Source: Amycolatopsis sp. FDAARGOS 1241 (GTDB lineage Bacteria > Actinomycetota > Actinomycetes > Mycobacteriales > Pseudonocardiaceae). From it: a DNA stretch of 64,000 nucleotides. Below are positions 55,717 to 64,000 of the stretch, piece by piece. How positions within the stretch are numbered: position 1 is the first letter of the stretch; each line of letters begins with the position of its first letter. A program made the translations under genes and the position numbers. Location: the NCBI RefSeq assembly GCF_016889705.1, contig NZ_CP069526.1, positions 7,327,001 through 7,391,000 on the forward strand. The letters run 5' to 3'. The notes beneath the pieces were generated by a model. That model did no database searches. It saw only the letters and a list, made by a program, of their open reading frames with translations, and was not told the DNA's origin.

Positions 55717-56940
55717 TTACGAGCGTCCGAAATCTACGCCAACGATCTCGTCCGGAGAACCCTCCGAACGGATGCGTTCGGCGCGGCACACGAACGCCAC
55801 CGGCGACCGGCCGATGCGCGTGAGCACCACAGTGGACTCTTCGTGACCACGCGGTTTCAGGCGGCGACGCAGGGCGTCCGGATCCACGTCCAGACCACGC
55901 ACGAGGATCTCCAGCCGCCCCACGTCGAGTCGTTTCAAGCTGGCACGCAGGGCCTTCTCGCTGTACGGGCCGTGTTCCAGCACCCGGAAGGCGCGCACCC
56001 CGGGCGGGGGCGTGTCGCCGGTGAGGTACGCGATGCGCTCGTCGAGCTGCCACAGGCCGTGCCGCGCGGCGTAGTGGCGCACGAGCCCGGCCCGCACCAC
56101 CGCGCCATCGGGATCGACGAGCCACTCCCCCGGCGACCGCGACGGCAGCTCGTCGGGATCCGTGTCGACGACCGTCCACTGCGTACCGTCCGAACGCAAC
56201 ACCGTCGCCCGGCGTGCGACGCCGTTGCCCAGGCCTCGCCACAGGCACGCCTCGCGCACCGCGCCGTCGAGCGAAACCAGCTCGACCTCGTCGGCCCAGG
56301 GGACGATCGTGAAGTCCAGGCCCGGCGCGCACTTGACCGACAGCGGCCGTCCCGGGTACGCATCGACGAGCCCGTCCAGCGGCGGCGCGAAATCCGCGGG
56401 CTTCCAGGTGCGCCGGCCCGCCGAGTCGCGCCGCGCCGGGTCGGCGACCACGACGGTGTCGCGGCTGGCCGGGCGCAGCGCGTCGGCCTGCACCAGCCCG
56501 GCGAGCACGCCCGCGGCGGAAGCGTTGTGGCGCGCCATCTCCAGCCGCACGCGGTCCACATCGGACCCCAAAGTGCGCTTCGCCACCCGGGCCAGCTCGA
56601 CGAGGTCCGCGCCGACGGAGCACGTGACGTCGTGCACGTCCCGGCCCGCCAGCCGCGCGGCCCGGTGCCGCGCCACCAGCGTCGCGCTCGCCTGCTGCAG
56701 GGCGTCGCCCGTGAAGAGCCACTCATCGGCACCCGCGAGCTTGCCGGCCGATTTCCGCCGCAGCACCACCGTTTCCAGGACCGCGGCGGCGAACCGCTCA
56801 CCTACCGAACGCCGCACAGCGGCGACGTCGGTGAGGCGGGATGCGTCGGTCAGCGGCAGCGCCGCGCCCTCGGCGAGCGCCGCCCGTCCGGCGGCGGAGC
56901 GCAGGAAGGCGACGTCGTCGAGCGAGAAACCGTAGGCCAA
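55717..56940 (-). CDS. THUMP-like domain class I methyltransferase-related protein
   Basis: 407 residues. A methyltransferase-like core (HDVTCSVGADLVELARVAKRTLGSDVDRVRLEMARHNAS, VVVADPARRDSAGRRTWKP) is followed by a C-terminal region ending RLKPRGHEESTVVLTRIG, as in the actinobacterial THUMP-like proteins. RNA methylation is probable; the target is unknown. It starts 1 nt after the stop of the upstream methyltransferase, in the echA operon. Confidence 0.82.
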   Translation of the reverse strand: MAYGFSLDDVAFLRSAAGRAALAEGAALPLTDASRLTDVAAVRRSVGERFAAAVLETVVLRRKSAGKLAGADEWLFTGDALQQASATLVARHRAARLAGRDVHDVTCSVGADLVELARVAKRTLGSDVDRVRLEMARHNASAAGVLAGLVQADALRPASRDTVVVADPARRDSAGRRTWKPADFAPPLDGLVDAYPGRPLSVKCAPGLDFTIVPWADEVELVSLDGAVREACLWRGLGNGVARRATVLRSDGTQWTVVDTDPDELPSRSPGEWLVDPDGAVVRAGLVRHYAARHGLWQLDERIAYLTGDTPPPGVRAFRVLEHGPYSEKALRASLKRLDVGRLEILVRGLDVDPDALRRRLKPRGHEESTVVLTRIGRSPVAFVCRAERIRSEGSPDEIVGVDFGRS

Positions 56941-56941
56941 T

Positions 56942-57907
56942 TCAGGACGGCCGTTTGGTCCCGGTGATCATCACGTTGTAGAACAGCTCGCGCGGCAGCA
57001 CCTTGGACAGCACCTTCTTGTCCAAAGCGGACAGCCGCAGCCACAGGTGGTAGGCGAACATCCGCCACCGCACTGTGAGCTTCTCCTGTGGCACCGCCGC
57101 CTCGAACGTGCGGATCGGCCAGCCCGCGAGCGCGGCCGAGAACTCGTCGGTCACCGCGCGCACGTCCTGCGCGCCGACGCCGCGGGCCATGGCTTCGAGC
57201 TCCGACGGGTCGAAGGTGTGGATGTCCACCACGGCTTCGAGCGCCGCCGCGCGTGACGACTCGTCCAGTTCGGACTGCGGTCGCCGCCACCCGTTGAGCG
57301 GCGGGAGCTTCGTGATGCGCGTGGTGAGGTACCACGTGAGCTGGCCGAGCTTGCGCGCGTAGAAGTCGCCGACCTTGGTCGGCTCGCCCGCGAAGACGAA
57401 CCGGCCGCCGGGCTTGAGCACGCGCAGCACTTCGCCGAACGCTTGGCGCACGTCGGGGATGTGGTGCAGCACGGCGTGGCCCACCACGAGGTCGAACGTG
57501 TTGTCGTCGAACGGGATCCGCTCCGCGTCGGCGACGCGGCCGTCGACGTCGAGGCCCAGGTTCTCCGCGTTGCGCAGCGCCACCTGCACCATGCCCGGCG
57601 AGAGATCCGTGACGGACCCCTTCTTGGCGACCCCGCCCTGCATCAGGTTGAGCAGGAAGAACCCGGTGCCGCTGCCGAGCTCCATCGCGTGGCCGTAGGG
57701 CTGGCCGTCGTCACCGGCGACGGCGGTGAACACGTCGGTGGCGTAGGAGATGCAGCGCTCGTCGTAGGAGATCGACCACTTCTCGTCGTACGTCCCGGCT
57801 TCCCAGTCGTGGTACAGGACGTTGGCGAGCTTCGGGTCGTCGTAGGCGGCCTTGACCTCCTCCGCCGTGGCGTGCGGGTTCGGCGCGGGGTCGGTCACGG
57901 AGGTCAC
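56942..57907 (-). CDS. class I SAM-dependent methyltransferase (UbiE-like)
   Basis: 321 residues from GTG 57907 overlapping the echA stop (GTGA); GTG 57898 is the alternative. Motif I is AMELGSGTGFFLLNLMQGG. ADAERIPFDDNTFDLVVGHAVLHHIPDVRQAFGEVLRVLKPGGRFVFAGEP is the standard type-11 core. The long helical C-terminal part (RWRMFAYHLWLRLSALDKKVLSKVLPREL) is typical of actinobacterial members of unknown substrate, perhaps a lipid. Confidence 0.87.
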   Translation of the reverse strand: MTSVTDPAPNPHATAEEVKAAYDDPKLANVLYHDWEAGTYDEKWSISYDERCISYATDVFTAVAGDDGQPYGHAMELGSGTGFFLLNLMQGGVAKKGSVTDLSPGMVQVALRNAENLGLDVDGRVADAERIPFDDNTFDLVVGHAVLHHIPDVRQAFGEVLRVLKPGGRFVFAGEPTKVGDFYARKLGQLTWYLTTRITKLPPLNGWRRPQSELDESSRAAALEAVVDIHTFDPSELEAMARGVGAQDVRAVTDEFSAALAGWPIRTFEAAVPQEKLTVRWRMFAYHLWLRLSALDKKVLSKVLPRELFYNVMITGTKRPS

Positions 57908-58683
57908 TTCCCCTCGAAAGTGGCCTTGCCCGGGCCGTTTTCGATGAACGAGGTCATGCCGTTCTTCTGGTCTTCGGTGGCCCACAGCGCGGTGAACAGC
58001 TGCGTTTCGATCTTCAGGCCCGTGGCCAGGTCGACGTCGAGGCCCGAGTCGATGGCGGCCTTCGCGGCCTTGAGCGCCACGGCCGGACCTTTCACGAACT
58101 GCGCGGCCCACTTGCGCGCGGCCGCGTACACGTCGTCCGGCGCCACGACCTCGTCGACGATGCCGAGCTTCAGCGCCTCGTCGGCCTTCACGAACCGGCC
58201 GGTGTAGATGAGCTCCTTGGCCTTGCTCGGGCCGATCAGGCGCGCGAGCCGCTGCGTCCCGCCGGCGCCGGGGATGATGCCGAGCTGGATCTCCGGCTGG
58301 CCGACCTTCACGTTGTCGCCCGCCACGCGCCAGTCGGCGGTGAGCGCCAGCTCCAGGCCGCCACCGAGCGCGTAACCCGTGATGGCCGCGACGACCGGCT
58401 TCGGGATGCCCGCGATGCGCGCGAGCGACGCCGTGAGTTCGGCGCCGAACTTCGCGATCTCCGGGTAGGTGCGGGCGGCCATCTCCTTGATGTCCGCGCC
58501 GCCGGCGAAGGTCTTCTCGCCGCCGTAGAGGATCACGGCGCGCACGTCGTCGCGGTCCGAGGCTTCGCGCGCGGCCTCGGCGAGCTCGGCCTGCACCTGG
58601 TTGTTCAGCGCGTTGACCGGCGGCCGGTTCAGCCGGATCGTGCCGACGCCGCCCTCGACCTCCAGGCTTACGAACTCTCCCAC
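57904..58683 (-). CDS. enoyl-CoA hydratase/isomerase
   Basis: 259 residues. The crotonase fold is complete: AGGADIKEMAARTYPEI (oxyanion hole I), TGYALGGGLELALTADWR (oxyanion hole II) and QPEIQLGIIPGAGGTQRLARLIG with the second catalytic glutamate near GIIPG. It hydrates trans-2-enoyl-CoA in beta-oxidation. It leads an operon with two methyltransferase-type genes. Confidence 0.92.
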   Translation of the reverse strand: MGEFVSLEVEGGVGTIRLNRPPVNALNNQVQAELAEAAREASDRDDVRAVILYGGEKTFAGGADIKEMAARTYPEIAKFGAELTASLARIAGIPKPVVAAITGYALGGGLELALTADWRVAGDNVKVGQPEIQLGIIPGAGGTQRLARLIGPSKAKELIYTGRFVKADEALKLGIVDEVVAPDDVYAAARKWAAQFVKGPAVALKAAKAAIDSGLDVDLATGLKIETQLFTALWATEDQKNGMTSFIENGPGKATFEGK

Positions 58684-58739
58684 GCGACATTCCTCCTCGT
58701 TGACGGGTTGCCAGCAGGCTACCGGCCGGTAAGGACAAC

Positions 58740-59552
58740 CTACCGGCGGCGGGCGAAGAACCGCTCGCCCGAACGCTGGAGCACCAGGTCCTGGTCGAAG
58801 GTCTTCGACAGGTTCTCGCTCGTGATCACGTCGTCCATCAGGCCCCCCACCACGGCGTGGCCGTCGCGAAGCAGCAGGGCGTGGGTGAAGCCGGGTGGGA
58901 TTTCCTCCACGTGGTGGGTCACGAGCACCATCGCCGGTGCATCCGGGTCCATCGCCAGGTCCGAAAGCCGCGACACGAGGTCCTCGCGGCCGCCCAGGTC
59001 CAGACCGGCGGCCGGTTCGTCGAGCAGCAGCAGCTCCGGGTCCGTCATCAGCGAACGCGCGATCAGCACGCGCTTGCGTTCGCCTTCGGACAGCGTGCCG
59101 AACGTGCGGTCGGCCAGGTGCGCGATGCCGAGCGTGCCCAGCAGCTCGGCGGCGCGGTCGAGGTCGAGGCTGTCGTAGGCCTCGCGCCAGCGGCCCATCA
59201 CCGCGTAGCCGGCGCTCACCACGACGTCCTTCACCAGCTCGTCGCCGGGCACGCGCTGGGCGATCGCGGCGGAGGTGAACCCGATGCGGGGGCGCAGCTC
59301 GAAGATGTTGACCTGCCCGATCTGGTCGCCGAGCAGGTGGATGGTGCCGGAGGTGGGGTGCAGTTCCGCGGCGGCCAGCCGCAGGAGGGTCGTCTTGCCC
59401 GCGCCGTTGGGCCCGAGCACGACCCAGCGTTCGTCGAGTTCGACGTTCCAGTCGAGGTCCGCGAGAAGGTCGTTCCCGGTGCGGCGGACGCCGACACCGG
59501 ACATCCGCACCACGAGGTCGTCAAGGTCGCTGGGCAGGATCGGCTCGCTCAC
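58740..59552 (-). CDS. ABC transporter ATP-binding protein
   Basis: 270 residues. Walker A GPNGAGKTT, signature LSEGERKRV, Walker B LLLLDEP and the H-loop THHVEEI are present. It resembles the YlmA/ModF-like soluble ABC proteins found as single genes; no permease is next to it. It may serve a remote transporter or act on another cellular process. The start is GTG 59552; longer upstream frames lack support. Confidence 0.88.
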   Translation of the reverse strand: MSEPILPSDLDDLVVRMSGVGVRRTGNDLLADLDWNVELDERWVVLGPNGAGKTTLLRLAAAELHPTSGTIHLLGDQIGQVNIFELRPRIGFTSAAIAQRVPGDELVKDVVVSAGYAVMGRWREAYDSLDLDRAAELLGTLGIAHLADRTFGTLSEGERKRVLIARSLMTDPELLLLDEPAAGLDLGGREDLVSRLSDLAMDPDAPAMVLVTHHVEEIPPGFTHALLLRDGHAVVGGLMDDVITSENLSKTFDQDLVLQRSGERFFARRR

Positions 59553-59672
59553 GCGCCCATTGTGGCCGCCCACGCGCGCGCGTCCGCACCCGCCCGGGGT
59601 TGACACCGCGCGAGCGTCCAGCGGCTGAGACAGCGGCGCGTGCAAAGTGCCCCTTGTGGCACGATCGGTTGC

Positions 59673-59786
59673 GTGTCCCGGTCCGTGTCCGCCGCCCTCC
59701 CCGCACCGCGGGGCTCGTTCTGGCGCCGGCGCACGATCGACCTGCTCCTCGTCGCGTCGTGCGGGTGTACCGCCGCGCGGCACTGA
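59673..59786 (+). CDS. cysteine-type leader peptide (37 residues) ahead of cysteine dioxygenase
   Basis: GTG 59673 to TGA 59784. The peptide ends RRRTIDLLLVASCGCTAARH. The pattern R-R-x-x-I/V-D-L-x-x-V-A/S-S, with cysteines close to the stop, is that of the putative leader peptides upstream of sulfur genes in actinobacteria. Work on mycobacterial polycysteine short ORFs shows cysteine-responsive attenuation. A weak CACGAT (59660-59665) would place transcription at the GTG. Coding length is below common thresholds. Confidence 0.75.
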   Translation: MSRSVSAALPAPRGSFWRRRTIDLLLVASCGCTAARH

Positions 59787-59867
59787 TCACGGGGACGTTC
59801 GCGTTCTCGCGTGCCGCGCTGTGCCGTGACCAGCCCGGACCGCCTTTTCGCTCACGAGGAGCGCCCC

Positions 59868-60413
59868 TTGACCACGTCGATCACCCGTCCCGACTTCGAG
59901 ATCCACCCGCACCTGACCGACCCCCTGCTCGTCGAACTGCTGCAACCGGAACGGCTGCTGTGGACGCCGCGTGAGCTCGCCGAACTGACCACGACGGTGA
60001 CGACCGAGCTCACTTCCGGCCTGCGCGAAGTGCTGCGCTTCGACGAGGACCGCCGCTGGTGGGCGCGGCTCGCGCTGACCGACGGCGTGGAGCTGTGGCT
60101 GCTGTCGTGGCTGCCCGGGCAGCGGACGAAACCCCACGACCACGGCGGCGCGGCCGGCTCGTTCACGGTGTTACAGGGCGAGCTCGGCGAGGAGTACCGC
60201 TACCCCGGCGGCCCGGTGCGGCGCCGCACGCACGCGGCCGGCGAGGGCATCGGCTTCGGCGCCGGGCGCGCCCACCAGGTCACGGGCCTCGGCGACGCCC
60301 CCGCCGCGAGCGTGCACGCCTACTCGCCGCCACTGGTCACGACACGCGAGTACACGAGCCTCGCCGACGTGCCGGCGGAGATCCCGGCGGTCCCGGTCAT
60401 ACTCGGCCGATGA
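59868..60413 (+). CDS. cysteine dioxygenase (type I)
   Basis: 181 residues from TTG 59868; GAGGAG at 59856-59861 with 6-nt spacing decides the start. The cupin iron ligands are H90 and H92 (KPHDHGGAAGS) and H136 (GAGRAHQVTG). It oxidises cysteine to cysteine sulfinate. The stop overlaps the rhodanese start (ATGA). Placed behind a cysteine leader peptide, it is probably induced or tuned by cysteine level. Confidence 0.92.
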   Translation: MTTSITRPDFEIHPHLTDPLLVELLQPERLLWTPRELAELTTTVTTELTSGLREVLRFDEDRRWWARLALTDGVELWLLSWLPGQRTKPHDHGGAAGSFTVLQGELGEEYRYPGGPVRRRTHAAGEGIGFGAGRAHQVTGLGDAPAASVHAYSPPLVTTREYTSLADVPAEIPAVPVILGR

Positions 60414-60805
60414 GCTCGATCGACAGCTTCCTCGCCGGCGCCCGGTCCACCCTGGACCGGGTCACGCCGGAACAGGCGGCGCAGCTGCAGGCCGACGGCG
60501 CGCTGGTGGTGGATATCCGGCCGCACGCGAACCGCGCGGCCGAGGGCGAGATCCCCGGCTCGGTGGTCGTCGAGCGCATCCACATGGAGTGGCGCCTCGC
60601 CCCGGACAGCGACTGGCGCCTCCCAGGTGTGACAACAACCACGACGGCGATCGTCGTGTGCAACGAGGGCTACTCCTCCAGCCTCGCCGCCGCCGACCTG
60701 CAGCGCCTGGGGCTGCCGAACGCCACCGACCTGACCGGCGGCTTCCGCGCCTGGGCCGCGGCGGGGTTGCCGGTGGTGGAGGGTGGTTCGGACCCCGTTC
60801 CGTGA
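60410..60805 (+). CDS. rhodanese-domain sulfurtransferase
   Basis: 131 residues. The active cysteine is C84 in IVVCNEGYSSSLAA. DIRPHANRAAEGEIPGSVVVERIHMEWRL is the CH2A-type region. Translationally coupled to cysteine dioxygenase; it may handle sulfane sulfur or thiosulfate produced in cysteine breakdown. Confidence 0.9.
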   Translation: MSSIDSFLAGARSTLDRVTPEQAAQLQADGALVVDIRPHANRAAEGEIPGSVVVERIHMEWRLAPDSDWRLPGVTTTTTAIVVCNEGYSSSLAAADLQRLGLPNATDLTGGFRAWAAAGLPVVEGGSDPVP

Positions 60806-60907
60806 GCGTTTTGCGCACGCGCTGGTGCGGTGCTGACGCGCTGCGTGCGGGGGCGCGGCCGGGGGCAGGGGCGGGCCGGGGGTGGGCCGAGCAAACGCTG
60901 GTGCCTT
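60806..60907. other. spacer before the repeat array
   Basis: A G-rich run (GGGGGCAGGGGCGGGCCGGG-like) ends the sulfur operon. No gene is seen. A hairpin around CCGGG may terminate transcription, but no T-run follows. Confidence 0.4.
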
Positions 60908-62006
60908 CACCACCCCGCCTTGTCCGCCGACGCACATCCCCTGCCCCACCACCACGCACTGTCCGCCGACACACAACCCCTGCCCCACCACCACACACTG
61001 TCCGCCGACACACGAGCTCTGCGCACCAACCACCACGCCGTGACAGGCGCCGAACAACCACTGCCTCGCAGCCGCTGCCATGTCCAACCTCGAACAACCA
61101 CTGTTCGGTGGCCACCACAGACTGCGCGCCACGAAACACCCCGCGCCATGGCCGCCACCACGCCGGGACCGCCAACGCACACAAAACGCTGACCGCCCAC
61201 CACCACACAGCGACGGCCAACGAACAGCCGCTGCCCGCGGCCACCGCGACGTACTGGCCCGGACAAACCCTGCGACTCCGCCACCGCATCCGAACCGCCA
61301 GCAGGCATCTCGTGCGAGCGCCACCACGCCGCGTCCGGCGGCGGGCAAACCGTGCACACCAACCACCACGCAGCACCGGCCAACAAACACCGCTGCGCCG
61401 CGGCCACCACGGTGTCCGTCCTTGAACAAATCGCGCGCCCTGGCCACCGCATCCTGCGCGCCAGCGCACAGTCCGATGCCGCACTGACCCATGCCTTGCG
61501 CGCCAACCAGCTTGCCGTGACTGTCGACACACAATTTCTGTGCGCCGGGCACCACACAGCGGTCGCCAACAAACAAGCCGGAGGTTCGCGAGCACCACTT
61601 GTCCGTTCTCGGGTAAAGCGGGTGCCCTGGCCAACATGCCTTGACCGTGCGCGCATACACCGTGGCGTGGCCAGGATGCTGTGTCCGGTGGCGGCAAGAC
61701 ATGCGCGCCGGCCACCATTCGGCGACTTTGCAAGGACAACCGCTGTCGCGGAGGCCTATCCGCCGTGTCGTTCCGCCGACAAACACCGGGCCGCGGCCAC
61801 CGCGGCCCGGCCGCCAACAGACAACGTCTGCGCACCCACCACCATGTTGTGACTGCCGAAGAACAATCGCTGCCATGCAGGTCACCGTCGTGTCGGCGCT
61901 CGAACAGCCCATGTGCCCTGGTCGACATGTCTTGATCGGCGGCGCACACGGCTCGGTGCCCGGGGCACCATGCGGCGAGCGCCGGCGCACAAACGTTGCG
62001 CGCCGA
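60908..62006. repeat. degenerate tandem array of about 41-bp units
   Basis: About 25 units share CCACCAC at the left, a variable GC core, ACAAACA/ACACAAC in the middle and CTGCGCC-like ends. The best-conserved units (60921, 60960, 60999, anchored on TGTCCGCCGA) have a 39-bp period, later ones 40-45 bp, and divergence increases to the right. The three frames on the minus strand are open because of this composition and encode only low-complexity Gly/Val/Arg/Cys strings, so no protein is called. No conserved repeat-spacer pattern of CRISPR type is present. Confidence 0.75.
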
Positions 62007-62315
62007 TCACCACGCCGTCAGCGCGTCCGCGCACAGCACGGCGGCCACCTGCGGATGGCGGCGCAGGACTTCGGCGAGGCGGTCTTCGCCGGTCTGGCGG
62101 ATGGCGTCCACGAGCGGGATGCCCACCTCCAGCGGCGGGTGGTGGAACGCGACGAAGGCGGGTCCGGCGTGCGCGGCGAGCGCTTCGTCGAGCCAGGCCA
62201 GCGTGGAGTCTTCGAGATAACCCGCGCCCTTGCCGGGGATCGTCGAATCGCACAGGGCGAGGAGAACGCCGTTCACGTCCCTCGGCCCGGTTCACCACGC
62301 CGTCAGCGCGTCCGC
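62007..62315 (-). pseudogene. cyclic-nucleotide-type phosphodiesterase fragment flanked by 24-bp direct repeats
   Basis: The minus-strand frame 62276-62007 reads VLLALCDSTIPGKGAGYLEDSTLAWLDEAL...VAFHHPPLEVGIPLVDAI...RRHPQVAAVLC, the middle of an Icc/CpdA-like phosphodiesterase, and then stops. The first third and the final metal motifs are absent. The same 24 bp (TCACCACGCCGTCAGCGCGT plus CCGC) occurs at 62007-62030 and 62292-62315, exactly bounding the fragment. Confidence 0.8.
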
Positions 62316-62361
62316 AAAGCCCGGCCCGGCGACGGAGCGCAGCGATCCGCGCGCCGGTCGG

Positions 62362-62865
62362 TCAGATGTCCGGCTTGCTGAGGTCGATCCAGAACCGTCG
62401 CACCGGGCCGTGGCGGGTGGTGGTGGTCTGTTCGCAGACGCCGCCGGCTCGTTGGATGGTTTTCGCCGACGCGGTGTTGGCCGGGTCGCACAGCAGCAGG
62501 ACGCGGTCCAGGCCGAGGGCGCGCGCCTCGTCGAGCATCCGGGTCAGTGCCCACGTGGCCAGGCCGCGTCCCCGGGCCGTGGGCCGGATGCCGAAGCCGA
62601 GGTGGCCGGCCCAGTGCGTGTACTCGTCGTCGGCGTGGCGCAGGGCGATGCCGCCGAGGACCGTGCCGTCCTCGACGAGCCAGCGGTACCGGACGTCGCC
62701 GTCGCGGGCCAGCCGCGAGACGAAAGCCGCGAAGCCGGCCGGTGAGGTGACCTCGTCGGCCGGGTCCAGCCCGAAACCGTCTTCGTGCCGGCCAGGCCCC
62801 CATTCGGTATAGGCGTCGAGCCAGGCGCGGTGCAGGCGGGTGGTCGGCGCGACCAGGGCCGGCAT
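62362..62865 (-). CDS. GNAT family N-acetyltransferase
   Basis: 167 residues. The RimJ/RimL-like pattern is LGGIALRHADDEYTHWAGHLGFGIRPTARGRGLATWALTRMLDEARALGLDRVLLLCDPANTASAKTIQRAGGV. Its ATG at 62865 overlaps the TGA of the upstream phosphorylase (TGATG), so the two are coupled. Substrate unknown. Confidence 0.88.
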   Translation of the reverse strand: MPALVAPTTRLHRAWLDAYTEWGPGRHEDGFGLDPADEVTSPAGFAAFVSRLARDGDVRYRWLVEDGTVLGGIALRHADDEYTHWAGHLGFGIRPTARGRGLATWALTRMLDEARALGLDRVLLLCDPANTASAKTIQRAGGVCEQTTTTRHGPVRRFWIDLSKPDI

Positions 62866-64000
62866 CAGGCCAGAACCACCCGCGCCAGTTCGGCCGGGCT
62901 CGCGAGCAGCGGGTGTTTCGGCAGCACCCGCACCGTGTACCCGATCGAACCCGCGCGCGGCAGCCGCAGGGTGGCGGAAAACGCGCCGATGCCGTCGCCG
63001 TGCATGGGGACCGTGACGGTGTCCGTGAGTTCGTCCGCGTCGCCCACCTGGCCCACCACGGCTTGGATGTCCACTTCGGACGGATCGAGGCCGGCCAGGT
63101 CGATGCGGGCGCGCACCGTCACCTCGGTGCCGACGACGAGCCGTTCGGCGTGGTCGTAGAGCAGTTCCGAGTCGAAGATGCGCACGCGCGGCCACGCGAC
63201 CTCGAGCTTGGTGCGGTAGTCGGCCAGGGACAGGGCGCCGCGGTAGCCGTCTTCGGTGGCGGCGGCGACCATGCGCGACGCGGGCAGGTAGCCGGAGTCC
63301 ACGTACTCGCGCACCATGCGCGAAGCCTGCACGCGCGGCCCCAGCGTCTCGAGCGTGTGCCACACCATCGACAGCCAGCCGGTGGGCACGCCGGAACCGT
63401 TGCGGTCGTAGTAGAGCGGCGCGATCTGCTGGCCGAGCAGGTCGTACAGGGCGGCGGCTTCGAGATCGTCGCGGCGCAGCGGGTCGGTGACGCCGTCGGC
63501 GGTGGGGATGGCCCAGCCGTTGGAGCCGTCGTAGCACTCGTCCCACCAGCCGTCGCGGATGGACAGGTTGAGGCCGCCGTTGAGCGCCGACTTCATCCCC
63601 GACGTGCCACACGCCTCCAGCGGCCGCACGGGGTTGTTGAGCCACACGTCGCAACCCCGGTAGAGGTAGCGCGCCATGGACATGTCGTAGTCCGGCAGGA
63701 ACACGATCCGGTGCCGCACGGCCGCGTCGTCCACGAACCGGACGATCTGCTGGATCAGCTGCTTGCCGTTCTCGTCGGCGGGATGCGACTTGCCGCCGAT
63801 CACGATCTGGATCGGGCGCTTCTCGTCCAGCAGCAGCGCGCGCAGGCGGTCGGGGTCGCGCAGCATCAGCGTGAGCCGCTTGTACGTGGGCACGCGGCGG
63901 GCGAAGCCGACGGTCAGCACGTCCGGGTCGAACACGCGGTCCGTCCAGCCCAGCTCGAGCGCCGAGGCGCCCCGCTGCATCCACGCGTTCCGCACGCGCC
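62865..64000 (-). CDS. glgP: alpha-glucan (glycogen) phosphorylase, C-terminal part
   Basis: The 5' end is outside the window; about 378 residues are visible. GFARRVPTYKRLTLMLRDPDRLRALL (phosphate/glucan site), IVIGGKSHPADENGKQLIQQI and NNPVRPLEACGTSGMKSALNGGLNLSIRDGWW (the PLP-lysine region, GTSGMK) identify the GT35 family of the short actinobacterial type. It releases glucose-1-phosphate from glycogen and fits the glucan theme at 14-20 kb. Confidence 0.92.
   Translation of the reverse strand, partial: RVRNAWMQRGASALELGWTDRVFDPDVLTVGFARRVPTYKRLTLMLRDPDRLRALLLDEKRPIQIVIGGKSHPADENGKQLIQQIVRFVDDAAVRHRIVFLPDYDMSMARYLYRGCDVWLNNPVRPLEACGTSGMKSALNGGLNLSIRDGWWDECYDGSNGWAIPTADGVTDPLRRDDLEAAALYDLLGQQIAPLYYDRNGSGVPTGWLSMVWHTLETLGPRVQASRMVREYVDSGYLPASRMVAAATEDGYRGALSLADYRTKLEVAWPRVRIFDSELLYDHAERLVVGTEVTVRARIDLAGLDPSEVDIQAVVGQVGDADELTDTVTVPMHGDGIGAFSATLRLPRAGSIGYTVRVLPKHPLLASPAELARVVLA

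Noticed and set aside
59553..59867. A metabolite riboswitch upstream of cysteine dioxygenase
   Set aside because: No riboswitch core could be recognised by eye; the leader-peptide frame explains the conserved part of this region better.
60320..61990. Glycine/cysteine-rich 556-residue minus-strand frame over the repeat array
   Set aside because: All three minus frames are open there, the sequence is low complexity, and the start lies in another decayed gene region; treated as composition of the array.
60908..62006. CRISPR array
   Set aside because: No constant repeat separated by unique spacers, no leader and no cas genes; units diverge continuously.

Overview
The window is high-GC actinobacterial DNA. 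It shows GTG and TTG starts, frequent ATGA/GTGA gene overlaps and probable leaderless starts. The gene order matches the mycobacterial Rv3015c-Rv3032 neighbourhood: a MetE-like protein, mnmA, a cysteine desulfurase, PlsC- and GNAT-type acyltransferases, etfB-etfA, then a SAM methyltransferase, a GH57 enzyme and a GT4 glycosyltransferase of the methylglucose-lipopolysaccharide/alpha-glucan type. That order, plus a DasR-type site and a RamB/ScfR-regulated glyoxylate shunt, suggests a Pseudonocardiaceae genome such as Amycolatopsis. This is inferred from reading the sequence, not from a database search.

Layout. 0-13 kb: tRNA thiolation and sulfur transfer (mnmA, cysteine desulfurase), a frameshifted MFS exporter behind a MerR-type promoter, a LuxR-type regulator, a quinone oxidoreductase, lipid acyltransferases and etfBA. 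13-21 kb: DegV and the alpha-glucan genes, split by a glutathione peroxidase and a GH2 glycosidase, then a 39-residue secreted-peptide gene missed by length cut-offs. 21-25 kb: a phosphoribosyltransferase, a phosphoesterase, an IS5-type remnant, a methyltransferase, and a TetR/DUF1348 pair with two operators. 25-30 kb: malate synthase, isocitrate lyase and RamB. 30-39 kb: threonine dehydratase, a secreted peptidase-like hydrolase, a GntR-nitrilase-permease unit, and a nucleoside hydrolase joined to an NlpC/P60 protein. 39-53 kb: accessory genes dominated by small regulators (AraC, TetR, XRE, ArsR, MarR) next to redox enzymes, with several broken genes. 53-60 kb: a DasR-type chitinase, a secreted HAD phosphatase, an echA-methyltransferase-THUMP-like operon and an ABC ATPase. 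59.6-60.8 kb: a cysteine-type leader peptide, a cysteine dioxygenase and a rhodanese. 60.9-62.3 kb: a degenerate array of roughly 41-bp repeats with a trapped gene fragment. The window ends inside an alpha-glucan phosphorylase.

The most unusual structures are not genes. (1) Two copies of a hairpin element at 24.9 and 51.8 kb share a loop, core and 3' tail, while their outer stems differ and still pair. (2) At four or five loci the 3' end of a gene has been duplicated just downstream in the same orientation. (3) The 60.9-62.0 kb array. (4) A cysteine-rich leader peptide ahead of a catabolic cysteine dioxygenase.

Several genes (MFS, AraC, SDR, APC) are broken by single-base shifts, three of them in runs of G or C. 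Sequencing error is a live alternative to true decay.
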